This document shows, in pieces, positions 42,701 to 57,300 of a stretch of DNA of 64,000 nt. Location of the stretch: assembly GCA_016617855.1 (NCBI GenBank), contig JAECUM010000802.1:60416-124415 (forward strand). The letters run 5' to 3'. A program made the position numbers and the translations under genes. The notes under the pieces were generated by a model that worked only from the letters and a program-made list of their open reading frames with translations, did no database searches and had not been told where the DNA came from. The DNA comes from Megalonaias nervosa (taxonomy: Eukaryota > Mollusca > Bivalvia > Unionida > Unionidae). The stretch's first letter is position 1. Each line of letters opens with the position of its first letter.

Positions 42701-45297
42701 TCAGTGGGGGAATCAGACAACACTAGATTCAAGATAATATCACATTTCCAAATTACTGTATTCAAGCCGATACGCGGAGTCTGACTGATTAAGGCATTAG
42801 ACTTGTGATCAGAGCGACAGGTCGACCTAAAGTGGCAGAGTCCCTAAAGCAATTTAACGACACCCCCCCATTCCATTACTTTGCGTACCCTACCCCCAGG
42901 CTTGGACCCCGGAGCACGATTTCCATTTTATCCGTCTTTAATTTGGCCTTGTCAGAAGGATGCAGGTTCGATTCCCACCTTTTGATTAGCCATATCGGCG
43001 ATGGTGGTGGGTCCATTTCCAAGGTACATTGAAAAAGCTTGCAAAGAGCCCACCCTACCCCACCCCAAAAATATAGCATTATTTACGAAGAAGTGAATTT
43101 GAATGTTGTATCCGTTACATTAGTTGTATCGTTTTTGTTTTTGTTGTCACTGAACTTCATGGAGTATGCTTTACAGAAGGGATTTCAAACATTCGGCCCT
43201 TTAAGTTATTTCCACTGGCCCCCACCGACACCCGGAATTTGTAAAATAGTTAATAATGCAATTTTTTCCTTCACAGCCAGCCATTTTTGATAAAAATTCA
43301 GGTGAGCGTGCAATTCCTCAGCACGTGACATAACATAATAGCATACTATATTAGTGTTCATTTTCTTTTCATTTTGACAACGCTTTTGTATCGCTGTATG
43401 AAAAGGTTTCAGTGATGCGAATGTACTAGTCCTCATTTGGCCCTCGTGGTAGTTTGAGCTTGAGACCCCTGCTTTACAGTTTCTTCCTCCCCCAACTCAT
43501 TTATTCATGGACATGGTTTCGTTGGGAATTGTGACCAGTACAAATTATGTCAAGGAAATTTAATGCCGATACAGTAGTAAAATTATGTGTATGTCAATGT
43601 TGTAGACGTTGTTTTTAAAATGTTTTATTTGATAAACTTTTTATATGATGTTCATATTTGAAGTATAATCAACAAATGAAGATGTATATATCGACTGTTA
43701 GATTGCATCAGGTATTAAACATATAGCCAAATCTGAGTAGGGTTTCACAAAACCAAAAGCGTCCAAAACAAACTGCAGAACGCATGCTCGATAATAACTA
43801 CCCTCAAACTTTCTTATTTTTTACGTTAGGTGCATTTTTATTTCCTCTGCTTATGTTATGGTGAGTAAGGTAGGAAGGTAGGAATGGACCTTGTGGAATG
43901 TAGTCGGGAGTAAGGTACGAATGGACCTTGTGGAATGTAGTCAGGAGCAAGGTAGGAATGGACCTTGTGGAATGTAGTCAGGAGCCAGGTAGGAATGGAC
44001 CTTGTGAAATGTAGTCAGGAGTCAGGTAGGAATGGACCTTGTGGAATGTAGTCAGGAGTCAGGTAGGAATGGACCTTGTGGAATGTAGTCAGGAGTCAGG
44101 TAGGAATGGACCTTGTGGAATGTAGTCAGGAGTCAGGTAGGAATGGACCTTGTGGAATGTAGTCAGGAGTCAGGAAAAGGCCCTGTGAAAAGTAGTCAGG
44201 AGTCGGGTAGGGGTAGACCTTTCTACAGGAGCCTGGTAGGAATAGACCTTGTGGAAAGTAGACATGAGTCAGGTTAAACAGACCTTGTGGAAAGTAGACA
44301 GGAGTCAGATGGAATATACATTGTGGAAAGTAGACAGGAGTCAGATGGAATATACATTGTGGAAAGTAGACAGGAGTCAGATGGAATATACACTGTGGAA
44401 AGTAGACAGGAGTCAGATGGAATATACGTTGTAGAAAGTAGACAGGAGTCAGATGGAATATGTATTGTGGAAAGTAGACAGGAGTCAGATGGAATATACA
44501 TTGTGGAAAGTAGACAGGAGTCAGATGGAATATACATTGTGGAAAGTAGACAGGAGTCAGATGGAATAGACCTTGTGGAAAGTAGATAGGAGTCAGATGG
44601 AATAGACCTTGTAGAAAGTAGACAGGAGTCAGATGGAATAGGCATTGTGGAAAGTAGACAGGAGACAGCTGGAATAGACATTGTGGAAAGTAGACAGGAG
44701 TCAGATGGAATAGACCTTGTGGAAGTAGACCGGAGTCAGGTAGTAATAGACCTTATGAAAAGTAGATTGTTTGTTCAAGCTGATATCATGTCCTGGACAT
44801 CTTACTCATGCGGAAAAACGAGGTCAGCGGAATCGTGGGATAGCTACTGTTTACTGCTAAATTGTTTTACGGCTTCTTTCACTATGGCATCATCAGCAGA
44901 TTTTCTTGACTCTTTTAAAAGTATTTTTCTGCATTAAAGAGAGGCTAATGAACAGTTATTAAAGGTAAGGGGATTAAAATGTCTGCATGCGAACGATCAC
45001 CAAAATTTTACAGACCTTTACATTTTGTACTTCCGCATTTACAGTTAAAACTAAAATCAACATTGTTAATCAGACAAGGCCGCTTACATCGTCAATGAGC
45101 TGTAAAATAAAGTTGCCATCATCATGGTCATGAAAAAAAACCAAAAAAAAAAAACAGTCTAGGCACCAATGCGAATCTTGCCAATTTATTTCTTGTCGGA
45201 TAAAAATTAAGTTTCAGACGAAATAAATGTCTTCACTTGACATGCATGTGATGTCTTTCTCCATTTACAAATATGTATACCCCTACCTGCAACGCTA

Positions 45298-45361
<64 letters not shown>

Positions 45362-48300
45362 AATCTCATAGCTGTATTAATCTGTTCTGGGGGCACATGG
45401 ACTCAATAAGTATGTCCAAAAAATACGGATTTTATTGGCGTGAACATTTCATTGATATAATCGATGCATAGCCGTGCGGTGATTCTATATGATGCGATGT
45501 GTGATTTTCTTTATACGTAGTTCAGGGCCACGTTTTGTAGCGTTGAATAACATTTGTACGTATATATAATATAGCTACAACGTTGAGTACAGTATCACAA
45601 AAGTCTGGTAACTCTAGAAGTTTTAAAATTCATAAAACAGAGTGTGTACAACGGTTAATTTACCTTGTTGGGACGACACCTTCCAAAATAATAACAACAC
45701 ATTTAATACACTTGACTCATGGCGGGATGCAAATTTAACGATTTTCCAAAGCTTGTACGAGTGATAATTACTTTCTTAATGGTAGATATGAATGTAGATA
45801 TACACCAATGAATGAACTCGAAGATATGAATACGAATGTAGATATACACCGATGAATGAAATAATAGTTTACCATCTGATGGTTCATAACGGAACTCTTT
45901 CTGTATTTATTTCAGACAATTACAAAGAAAACCCCTCCCTCTCCGCACCCCAACCTTTCCAAAAGGATATGCTTGTTTTTGGCGAAGGTTGAGGGTATTC
46001 GTTTTGTTTATTCATTTATTCATTCCTTTATTGCTTTTGTTTTATTGTTAGCTATCTTCTTTGTTTTCTCTTGTATTTGTTTGCCTGCCTATGGACAGCT
46101 GCATACTTGTCTTCTGTACAGTTCCAACTTTAGGATTTGTTAGAATGCTGATGGAAATGCCCAAGGCTATATATGCTAAATGCCTCTCATAGGTTCAGTT
46201 AGACCGATGATCAAAATGCCCAAGGCTATATATGCGCAAAGCTGCGCATAGGTCTTAGAATGATGATCGAAATACCAAAGGCTATACATGCGCAATGCCA
46301 CTCATAAGTTCTAGAATGATGACGGAAATACCCAAGGCTATATATGAGCAATGCCACTCATAGGTTTTAGAATGATGATCTAAATGCCCAAGGCTGTTTA
46401 TGCGCAAAGCCACTCGTACGTTTTAAAATGATCGAAATGCCCAAGGCTATATATGCGCAAAGCCACTCATACGTTTCAGAATGATGATCGAAATGCCAAA
46501 AGCTATATATGCGCAATGACACTCATAGGTGTTAGAATGATGATCTAAATGCCCAAGGCTATATATGGGTAAAGCCACTCATAGGTTTTAGAATGATGAT
46601 CAAAATGCCCAGGCTATATATGCGCAAAACCACTTATGGTTTTAAAATGATGATCGAAATGCCCAAGGCTATATATGCGTAAAGCCACTCATACGTTTTA
46701 GAATGATGACGGAAACGCCCAAGGCTATATATGTGCAAAGCCACTCATAGGTGTTAGAATGATGATCGAAATGACCACGGCTATATATGCGCAATGCCAC
46801 TGATCGGTGTTAGAATGATGATCGAAATGCCCAAGGCGCAGTGCCACTCATAGGTTTGCAACTACAGTTTGCCATAAAAAAATCTACACAAATCTTTTCC
46901 ATCCAAGTCTCTGCCACTCATAAATTTTGATAAAGTTAATAAAGTTACGATGCAGGAATCTGAATTTGGCCCCGGTTTCAATAAAATTTTCAATATTGCT
47001 CCTCATATTAAAAAATTATATTATGTTGTTTTTCACATTTCAGATCATATCAGTATTGTCAGAGGCAGGTAACGGAAAGGATGCGAAATCAAATTACCTT
47101 TTAAAATGTAACACATGGAAATATTTTTCCTCAGAGAAAGGCATGAATCCTTTAAGGCAAGACGCCTTTACTGTATTTTAATCCCTCGTGCCCGTTGAAT
47201 ATTTTGTGAAGAATAAAAAAGCCATTGTTACCAAACAAGCAGTAAGAAAGACATTAAAAACTCTCAATTTAATGAACACATCAGAAACTGGGACTATGTC
47301 AGGAAATTTGAAAACTTTGGAGATCAAGGTTTTGTATTAACCAGTCATAAATTACGTTATTATTGAAAGCTAGTTTTTGATTAGCTGATAGTAGGAATTC
47401 AATCTCAGACTCAAGGTCAGAGTTTTATGATCTCCAGCCCGGGCCTGAAAATAAGTCTTTTCTCACAAATAAAACGCCAGAAGTGACGTTCTAATGATGT
47501 AAAAGCTTTCAACACTAGCAGGATTTGTTCATAGATAAAGGTGGCTACATCTGAATCTTTTACGACGTCATCAGTGGTTTTGAAAATATTTTTGGCTTGA
47601 GTTTTTTTGAAAGCAGATGTTCAGGATTGTTCTTATACGTTTTGTTAATTCAAGATCTGGAGCATAGATCTTGTAGCGTCAGAGTTTTTTTGAGATGATG
47701 ACGCGGACAATTAAAGCTGCATACTTTGCGTAAACCGATAATTTTAAATAATTATTACCAGCGTATATTTGCAGCGTCTAATAATGTAAAACGATGGCGT
47801 TCCACCAATATCCACTGAGATAGTCAGTTTAGAAACAGTCAGTTCAGCGTGTTTAAATATATAGGAAATACTTATGCTGGGATCTAAAAGAAGCATTTAC
47901 ACTAAATGAAGTGCAATTTTTATTAACGAGACTTGATTTCCCTAAACTGTAATGTATGTATACCATTCATGGAATTTAACGGCACTTTTGCACAATGAAG
48001 GCTATTTTGTGCAGATTTAAAGTGAATGTCTTAAAATGTAAAGATCAACAACTGAGAAAAAAACTTTATAGAAAAGTAACCCTTCCAGATAACACAGACA
48101 TGTAGTAATACAAGATAATGGGAAAAAACGGCCAGAATATTAAAAAGTTCATGTACAAAAAAGATTTAGGATAAGATTAAACACAGAGCATCCTTCAAGT
48201 GTAGGGTGAGAATTTCTGATACAAATCGGATTCCGTCAACAATTCAATATTTTGTCTGATGGTACGTCATATATAAAGTGTGCTAATAGTGTCGATTTAT

Positions 48301-51300
48301 AAAGTGGAAGTCGATCCACTCGACACAAATATTTTCCACTGTCAGTGGTCATTGACAAGGTTTTTCTAAATTGTAAACTTGCCCTGTATTGAAATGATTG
48401 TCTTTATCTTTTATTGGATTTTCTACACTTTTTTTTGGCAGTTTCAGGTCGGGCACCAGTGGTTTTATAGCGATACTTGGATAGTGAGAGCACGAGACCT
48501 CTTCACTTTGCTTTGTCAACCATACATTTAAATGCTAAATCGTCTGCTTGAAGTTTTAGGTGCCCGTTCCGTTTCATCCTTTATTTCACTGACTCTGAAA
48601 TCTTTGTTCAAAATATTTCCACCGTTATTCATGGAGAGACCAGCAAAATCATGTTATGCTTTTAACTCAGTTTTCGATTGAAATTATTTTTTTTATGCGA
48701 GGAAATACAGTTGTGAGATTATATTTGTTATTATATAGTACCTCATGTCAGGATTGCTGTCATTCTTTCTATAATGTGTTTTTTTTTCTTCTCTTCTTTA
48801 CATTTAGGTGGAGGCAAAAGGCCGAAAGGGCTTGGCGTCCGTCCAGGGCGATATTCCCAAGCCTAGTCCACGGGGAAGTCCTCACTCCAGCCCCAGACCA
48901 GAATCACGAACAGATTTGCACAACACAACAGGGTCGAGTATGACATTCGTGACTCCTAGAAATAAAACCCACCCTAGCATGGGGACATGGACGTCATCAT
49001 CATTGGATTATAGCCTTCTGTCTGGAGGGGCGTACTCCAGACCCCGATACGTACTTCAGAGCTTTGAGGTACGATGAACACTTACCGAGTTATATAAAAA
49101 TGAAGTTCAATTTTTGATTGTTTAAAACTCGTCCAGAAGCAGCACCAGCGGTAGAGAACACGTATGCTCTAAAACCTGACTTTATACCATATTGTGTATC
49201 CTATACATGTAGCACTAGACCTCAAATGTTTATCTTTTATTTTGTATACATTTTTTTTTTTTACTGAATATTAACGTCTTTACGATTTATGTTTTACCTT
49301 CTTGTACTTAATATTTACATTTATTTCGAAGGGTTTATATTTCTAAACTTTTTGCAATTCATTTTTACATTTGTTAAAACTATTCTTTTCCGAACTGCAG
49401 ACTACAAGATCGCGCCGTACATATGATGAGTGTCTTGCTGTACACTGCCTGGTCATGCCATTCATGACTAATTCACAATAGTCAGGGGCCCCGAGTGGTC
49501 AAGTGGTCTAAAGCGCTCACCGTTACGGATCATTGCCATCTCACCTCTGTCTGCGTGGGTTCGAGTCTCGGGTTCGGCCAATGTGGGTATGTGAGAAGGC
49601 TTGCCAGTAGCTTCTAGTGGGTCGGTGGTTCTTTCCGGCGTTTTCCCGGGTTCTTCCTCCACCATTTGTACTGGCCGCCATATACAGCCTATCATGTGCT
49701 GAAAAATGTCGTTAAACCCCACAACAACAACAACACAGCAGTCACGTTTAGAGCTAAAACATATTTGAAAATTCGAAGCAGAATACTGTTATGAGAAGAC
49801 TTGAATGGAAAATAGGTATTCGAATGTTCGTTTTTTACTTAGCAAGCTAGGTACCATTTTGTGAAAGAAATAAACAAAGGGAAATTTAATCTGTGCAACG
49901 CTGAATTAGTTTACAAGGCAACAGCTTCAAACCTGTTAAATCACATGAAAGTCAAACTCGCACTCACACTTTTTTATAATGTCATAATTCTGAACAGCCA
50001 CTTTGCTTACAACATCGCCATTTTATAGTCCTTGTCGTCCAGGCGTTCTTGAAAATATAAGGTTTAATACGGCAATTTGATAAAGAACATATGGAAGGGC
50101 TTGTCATATGCAAGTCAAACAAGCCATTATGTATCAATTAACGTATCCAAATTTAACTCAGTAAAATTAGCCACATATATGTGTGATTTATGTTATGAAC
50201 AAATCACTTCCGAGAGAATTTTCAGAGATACGCCTGCATTTAACCGAACGAGTAACTGAGAGTTACTACCTTTCTTTACTTACAGTACGTCTTAATTAGT
50301 AATGGAGCATTTTCTGTAATACTAAAGAAAAACAAAGAACTCGTATTGATTTGATTTTTAGTCTGCACCCCCCCCCAAAAAAAAAAGGTAAATACGCAAG
50401 ACCCTTGAAATATCATTTTTGTAAGTAGATTTGGATGACCGAGTTCATGGTGTTTTAAATAAGTCTTGGTGTAGGTGGTGGGGGTTGGTGGCGGTAGATA
50501 CCGAAGTAGACAAAGAGACAAAAAAAAATGTGGATTTGGGGGCTTTATTAATATTGACGAGTAGTCTAATTCTGTACGAATACATTTAACGGATATTCTG
50601 ATAGGAAAATTTGGTATTCGCTTCAGCTAGTCACATTAAAATTCGTTTGAATGCGTGTTGCCCACAGGCACTTGATTCCGGGGTAAACTAATGTGTACAC
50701 TCACCAATTAATTGGTGAGTGTACACATTAGTTTAGCCCGGAATCAAGTGCTTGTGATTTAGGCATATTCATTTTTCTTCTTCTTCTTCTTCAGAATGAA
50801 TAGCTCTTAAGATATGCCAACTGTAGAGATTTCTAGTGTACATTTATGCAGTCAAAGAGGTGTCATCAAGAAATGCATGAAAACGAACCTCAAAACAGCA
50901 AAAACTAAACTTCTAGTATGAACTTTTCTTATAATTAGTTTTCCACATGATCACGGAAATTGTCAGTGACTGAACTACATAACCTGTTGCTAGTCACTCG
51001 TACAGTATTATATTCCATAATCTACCTACCTGCAGTATTCTATTACAAACGACGCCTATTCCCTTGTAATTAAATACAGGAATAACACTTTTTAAGTAGC
51101 AATGTTGACTCGCATCACATTCGTGTTTGAAAACGATGGATAAATCGGGCGTTGATTAGAGTTGATTGCAAACAAGAATTAAGCAACAATCGAAAATTGG
51201 ATGCAGCGTCTGCTACCGAACTGCAAGCTTGCGAAGGTCACACAAAAATTCACGTTTGAATGTAGAAATAAACAAAATAAAGAACTAAAATCCTTACAAG

Positions 51301-54300
51301 TAAACGAACAATCATTATTTTATTTTTGTTTAAAGATGTTACTCTGAAGTCTGTCAGTAAATACTGCTATGTGATATTTCTCTATTATCCCATCTCAACA
51401 GTATCGATACAAAATCTCTTCATTTTCATATGAATACGGTCATCATTTCGACAAAAAGTACACAATATGAAGCATTATATGTAGAAGCTAAAATTGTAAA
51501 ACGTCGTTGTGCCAGAATTTATGTAAAGTCTAGGAACTTCTTTTTATCGATTTAGTAATGCAGCTGTTAATCGCATTGACATAAATTGAGAAAATCCAAG
51601 CAAAACGACTATTGTGGCATTAAAATATTTAGTTAAAAGAACATCTGCGTTTTTTGAGTAGATATACGGAAATATTTCATGAGTGACAGTACAAGATGTT
51701 TCCACTTCACTCGTGAAATGTTTCCGTATATCTACTCAAAAAACGTAGATATCCTCTGTCTTTAATGAGTTTATGTGTTTGTATGTGTGTATGAATCTCT
51801 TTAAATTTTCATGAACCGCAGTGATGTAACGAGTTGTGAACATATTCTTTTTTTTTCAGGACTTTGAGAGAAGCGGTGTATTTGAGGCCCAATTTTTCTT
51901 AGAACAGCGACACTGTGAGGAAGATGCGCGACTGCAGCGCTTCCTATCGGAGGAGAGGGAGCGTGAGATGAAGAAGATTGACGACTCCATTGATAGCGAG
52001 AAGGAGCGCGCAGCCGTAGAACTGCTGGCGGGGATGGACCAGCTCAGTCTGCAGCAAAACACACGAAATCTCACGTTGGAGCGCGAGAGGCTGGAGGAAC
52101 ACTTTCGGCGGTGCCGAGATGACCGAATGAAGATGGTGATGGACAAGGTTGGGTTCGAGGAGAAAGCTAGATCCGGTAAGATGTTGGAGAGGCACGCCCA
52201 GGAGATGTTAATGCTCATAGCAGAGAAGGTAAGTTGATACATGCTTATTTTGTCATAACTTCTTTTGATCAAGCACAATCTATGAATATTTAAACAATGA
52301 CAATCCGTACACATATTATTTTTTTTAAATATAAATAATAGAAACATTTGGAGTGTTTATTTCGTAATGATTTTTCGAATCTTTAACAATTTAATCTTTT
52401 TATCATCATTATATATTTTTGCAACCAATTATATTTACAAAACCAACATTTTGCACGTTGGCCTCATACTCTCTTTTTGTATTTGTCTTGTGTATTCTCT
52501 TTCATTCAGTTATTATTTTGCTGTGTTTATTGAGGCTAATATCTCTATTTCCAGAGCCTGAAACGTGAAATATTGAATGAAAAACGTATGGTTATATTTT
52601 TAATACAGGACCGGGAAGTAGACGGTAACGCCTTATATGATCATTCTATGAAGCCTGCAATAATACCACCAGAAACCAAGAAGGGTCAACTCTACAAATC
52701 CCCAGTCATATTTGAACACATCGACAAGAGGGCCATAGAGGTAAGTAAAAAAAAAGCAAACTGGCCTTGCTTTCGAAAAACTGACAACTCTTTTTTTTCT
52801 CCAGCTCATTAAATCATTTGAAATGCGCAAGTTTTAAACGATAGGACAAATGGCATATATAGCTATGGCATACATTCGTTTGTCTTCTTCTTCCTTCACA
52901 TTCCAGGACTCTTTTTCATAATTCATAGAGTTAATTTGTAGAAAGTGCTACTGTTGGAAACTCATTGTATAATTTGAAGCTATTACCTTCATATCGATTG
53001 TAAAACAAGTTCGGCCAACTGATGCTGGACACTGCTAGCTGTTAACGTGATATTATCTTTGAGGTGGTTGAAACCAGAAAAACAGGCGCTATTTGATGAT
53101 GACCACTGAACTGCACACCCTTGACCGCAGAGGTGCAATGCGATTGTATTACCGCTTATCTATCCAGATCGATATTATGAAGTCATTTAACGTTTTAAGG
53201 TACATTTATTTTGCTTTCCTTTTCATAGATCATGCAAATCAAAGTATTTCTTGAAAACGATTATTTCTGGTCTTCAGAGGGATTAATATAGGAATGACCT
53301 TATTGTTCTTTTCGTCACGAACTGGTAAACCATATGATTTTTGCATTTTAATTTATTAAACTCCATAAAACGGCTTTTTTCAGAATTGAATCTCGTTCAG
53401 CCTCTCAGGGGAAACGGTTTTACTTGTGTGACAGTTAGGTAAAATTCAGTTCAGTGGACCATAAAACCTATCCATTCTGCTAATCTCGAATTATAAATGT
53501 TTCAAGATTTGTTGGATTCCAAAAGTCATTCATACATCTTGCCTGTTTCCATGTAGCTTTCTAACCGGGATTACTCAAGTTATACCGACCTGATACGGGA
53601 CTTAACCAAGGAGTGCAAGAACGAGTTAGAAAAAGCAAGGTGAGAAACAATATTTTTCTTTCTCAAATCTTCATTTTAAGTGAAGGTTTTTGTTTGTCTT
53701 TTCGTATATGCGCTCAAGCTCCGCAGTTATTTTTTTACAAATCGCGACAATTTGCGACGTGCTTGATGTAGTCTGACTGTCACAGTATTATGCAAATCTG
53801 TCCATATTGATGATGAATACTGTCACAGTATTATGCAGATCTGTCCATAGTGATGATGGGTATATTAAAGACTTGAAGACTTGCTTTGATTCGTCTCTGT
53901 ACGTACTTTGTATTTATCAGATCCCAGGTTTATGCAACATATTTTGATAGTTTTTAATGAAATTACTTCTAATTGTATTAACCTATCATGAAAAGGTCCG
54001 AACCTAATGAACACGTTTGTATGTCTTGCAAATAAGCTTGAATCTGAAGCCCTCCTATGACTTGTATGGTTCATCCTTGTGATGCATGAAGTCCAGTCGT
54101 GTTGATGAGTAGTTCGCTAAATTAACTTTCATGTAGAGACATCTGCATTTTGGACTCGATGCAAACATAAATAAGGATAAATATAAAGTTGTTTTACCTC
54201 AAAACTTTATTGTAATTTATAATTATAGGGCTTTGTTTCGATGGGTGATAGCCAAGGACCTGGGTAAGAACTCAGTGAACGAGATCGTCCGTCCAAACTC

Positions 54301-57300
54301 CTCAGTTGCACTTCTTAAGGGAGTCAAGAGCGGGAAGGAAACATACCACCAACTCTTCAAGAAACTCTGCAGGTAATGCTGCGATGAAAGAGACTCCCTA
54401 CTGTATTCCACATCCAAACTATGCTCTGTGAAAAGCAATTCAGTATGATAAACTGATACACAGAGTAAAGCTCAGATGGTAAAAATAAGTTGAAATCATA
54501 ATCCTGTTTTTAAAAATTGTGTCCCCTAGCAATTAAATATTTAACAATAATCTACATAATGCTGAACAAATTGACCAGTAATAGGCACTCGTATAATTAA
54601 ATTAATATGTGACGTAGTTGTGTGACAGACATGAACAAATTTTCTTCCGCTTTCGGAGGCGAGAGAACAAATAGTACCATAGAGACTTTAAAGGTTGTCT
54701 CCCCTTAGTTTTTTTTTTTTTTTTTTTTTTTTTCTTTCCCCCAAGATATTTCACTATCTCTTTTATTTCAGTTAAAATTAGAAGATTTGTCTGAGAGAAG
54801 TGTCATCATATTGATATTTTAATGTAGTGTATCGACAAAGTGCAACAAGCTGAACACTCTGTACATTTACTCAACGCCGGACACTATAATTCGTGTGGTT
54901 TCATTCATGTAAGGATTAGTGGCATTCTTTTGGACGGTATTTTTAAAAAGCCAAAACAAACAACATGAACACCATTTTTTTAGTGATGGCTACTTGGCAG
55001 CTGGCCCCTCTCACTATAATTGGCACGCTAGAGCCTAAAACGGAAGAACTTGTTTTGGAAAATGAAAGCTAGGAAAATAAAGGCATCCAGGGAAAAAGTG
55101 CTCTAAACAATGACATTGAACGTTGGAAATCCAATTCTACAGGGTCTCATCCGTTTAATGGTGCGTGATGAATCAGATTGAAATCTCAACATTATTAGCG
55201 AAGTTATGCTGTGAAAAACAAAGTTACAAGGATGGGCTATCATGGACCATAGTTCGTTTGAGTGACGAGATAGAATGCTTGAAATTAATCTTGTTAAAGG
55301 TGTCATCATTATGAAGCTGCATGTATGATTTGATTGAAATCCAACAAAGCTTAGTAAAGCATCATGGGATACTATTATGGGATGTTAGGATTGGAACTCA
55401 CGTCTTGTCAATATCAAATTACATGCTAAGTGATTTAAATCCAACAAAGTTTGATAAGGTTATGCTGCTGAAATTAGAGTGAGGAGGACGGACATCCAAG
55501 GGCCATAACTCTCAAAGAACGCAGGAATTGGAAGTCATTCAAAATCTCATCAGTTCTAGGCATCATACCAAATCTGGTTCAGATTGAAGGAACTTTAGTA
55601 AAATTATGACGTGGAAACTATCATAAAGAGGACAAGTAACCAAGGGTCATAGCTCATATAAATGATAAAGGTTGGCAATTTTACTGTTTTGATGTTGGAT
55701 TTATATAGTAAAAAAAATATAAATTCGTCACGTTAGCTTGCAGAACCCAATTTCAGAAGGTCAGATAATCAGAAAGAATAACCCCTGTAAATGAAGTCGT
55801 GGAACGCTGGAAATTCAATTAATTCAAGGTTGTCTGTTTAAATCTGCACGCTAAATTTGGTAGAAAACAAAGAACTCCAGGTAGAGTCAGGAGACCTGAC
55901 AATTAGAGGGGCATAACTCTTGTGATTGAATTTGCGGAACGCTGAATGTCGAACTAGTTCAATGTTTCGTCTGTATCAAGGTGCATCTCAAATGGTTGAA
56001 ATCAAGTAAACTTCGGTACAGTTATGCAACGGAAAGCAAAGTCATAGGGCGGGGCATTTAGGAGGAACAACTCATAAAAAAGAAGTTACGTAACTGTAGA
56101 AATAAGATTTTTCCAAGGTTTCATCCTCGCAATCAGTGTGCCAAATTTGGTTGAAATTTACCATTTTTAGTAAAGCTATGATGAAGATACAAAAGTCTAA
56201 ATGTCGAGCAATCATAGGCATAATTAACTTGTTACTTAGCAGTAACAGAACTGTTGACAAAGGGAATAACGGCCAGATGGACGACGTTATTATTGTAGGG
56301 TTCCGCCATCTTCGTCGAGCAGGTGCCTAACATGTATTTTAGGACCAGACTCATTTCCAGTATTAAAGTAAAGGACAACAGCTTGTTTTGTTTGACGAAA
56401 ATTTGATAGCTGGCTTCTAATGAAAGAATTCATTATAGTTTGCATGTATTTTTCTGTTGTATCTTTATTGATAAATGTATTTATTCTGTTTTCTCTTTTT
56501 TATATCTTCAGTTATGCCGGCCTGCACTGCGAAATTATTATGGGCTACTCCAAAGGAGCCGGTTACAAGCCTGGGATGAACATGGACGGCAACACATTCC
56601 GCAATTCGTGGACCGCGGTGGCCATTGACGGTAGCTGGCGGCTGATCAACTGCACGTGGGCAGCGCGTCAGGTGACCGGTCACAAGGACAACCTGCCACA
56701 GATCTTTCACAAATACGACGAATTCTATTTCCTCACGGACCCCGAAGATTACGTCTACCAGCACTATCCAGACGAATCAGCCTGGCAACTTCTGGAGATT
56801 CCTCTCCCGTTCTCAGAGTTTCTAAATCTCCCCGTGGTCAAGTCTCCATTTTTTAATTATGGACTCAAATTTTATTCCAACTATGGAGCTACTCTTTCGA
56901 CAGATACTGGAATGGTCGAAGTCAGACTTGTGACACCGAAGATCCTCGTCTTTGGGAATTTGCTGGAACCATACAACAAATCTACCGACACGAGAGTTCT
57001 CGAGGGAAGGGTCCTTCTTCGACTTGTCAAAAACGAAGCCATATTTACCATTAATTTACCACAGCCTGGTTTGTACAACTTTTCAATTTACACCGGTGAC
57101 TTTTGTAATTCAGACTGTTTGGAAAGCGCATGTTCTTTTCTTATCAACTGCCGACAGTTGATGGGCCCGCCATCTCCACCCTATCCTCCGGTCGCTTTCT
57201 TTGGTCCGACGCCGATAATGGAAAAGATGGAAATAACTGCAGAAAATCAGGTCGACCCACTGATAGTGTCGGATTCAGATTACTTGGAAATCATTTTCAA

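Larger units (their letters stand above)
35739..48807 (+). other. Intron 1, about 13 kb
   Basis: GTAATG donor, TTACATTTAG acceptor. It holds at least five SINE copies, AT/AG microsatellites and four minisatellite blocks, annotated separately. No exon-like frame is seen in the remainder, including 38000-39580, 42040-42770 and 46870-48800. Confidence 0.8.
49069..51859 (+). other. Intron 2
   Basis: It contains one SINE and two foldback repeats, listed separately. The rest is AT-rich with no coding signal. Confidence 0.8.

Noticed and set aside
44274..44681. 135-aa repetitive protein (and similar frames at 37644-37976 and 60012-60470)
   Set aside because: Minisatellites with unit lengths divisible by three stay open in several frames on both strands. 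No start context or conserved frame favours coding.
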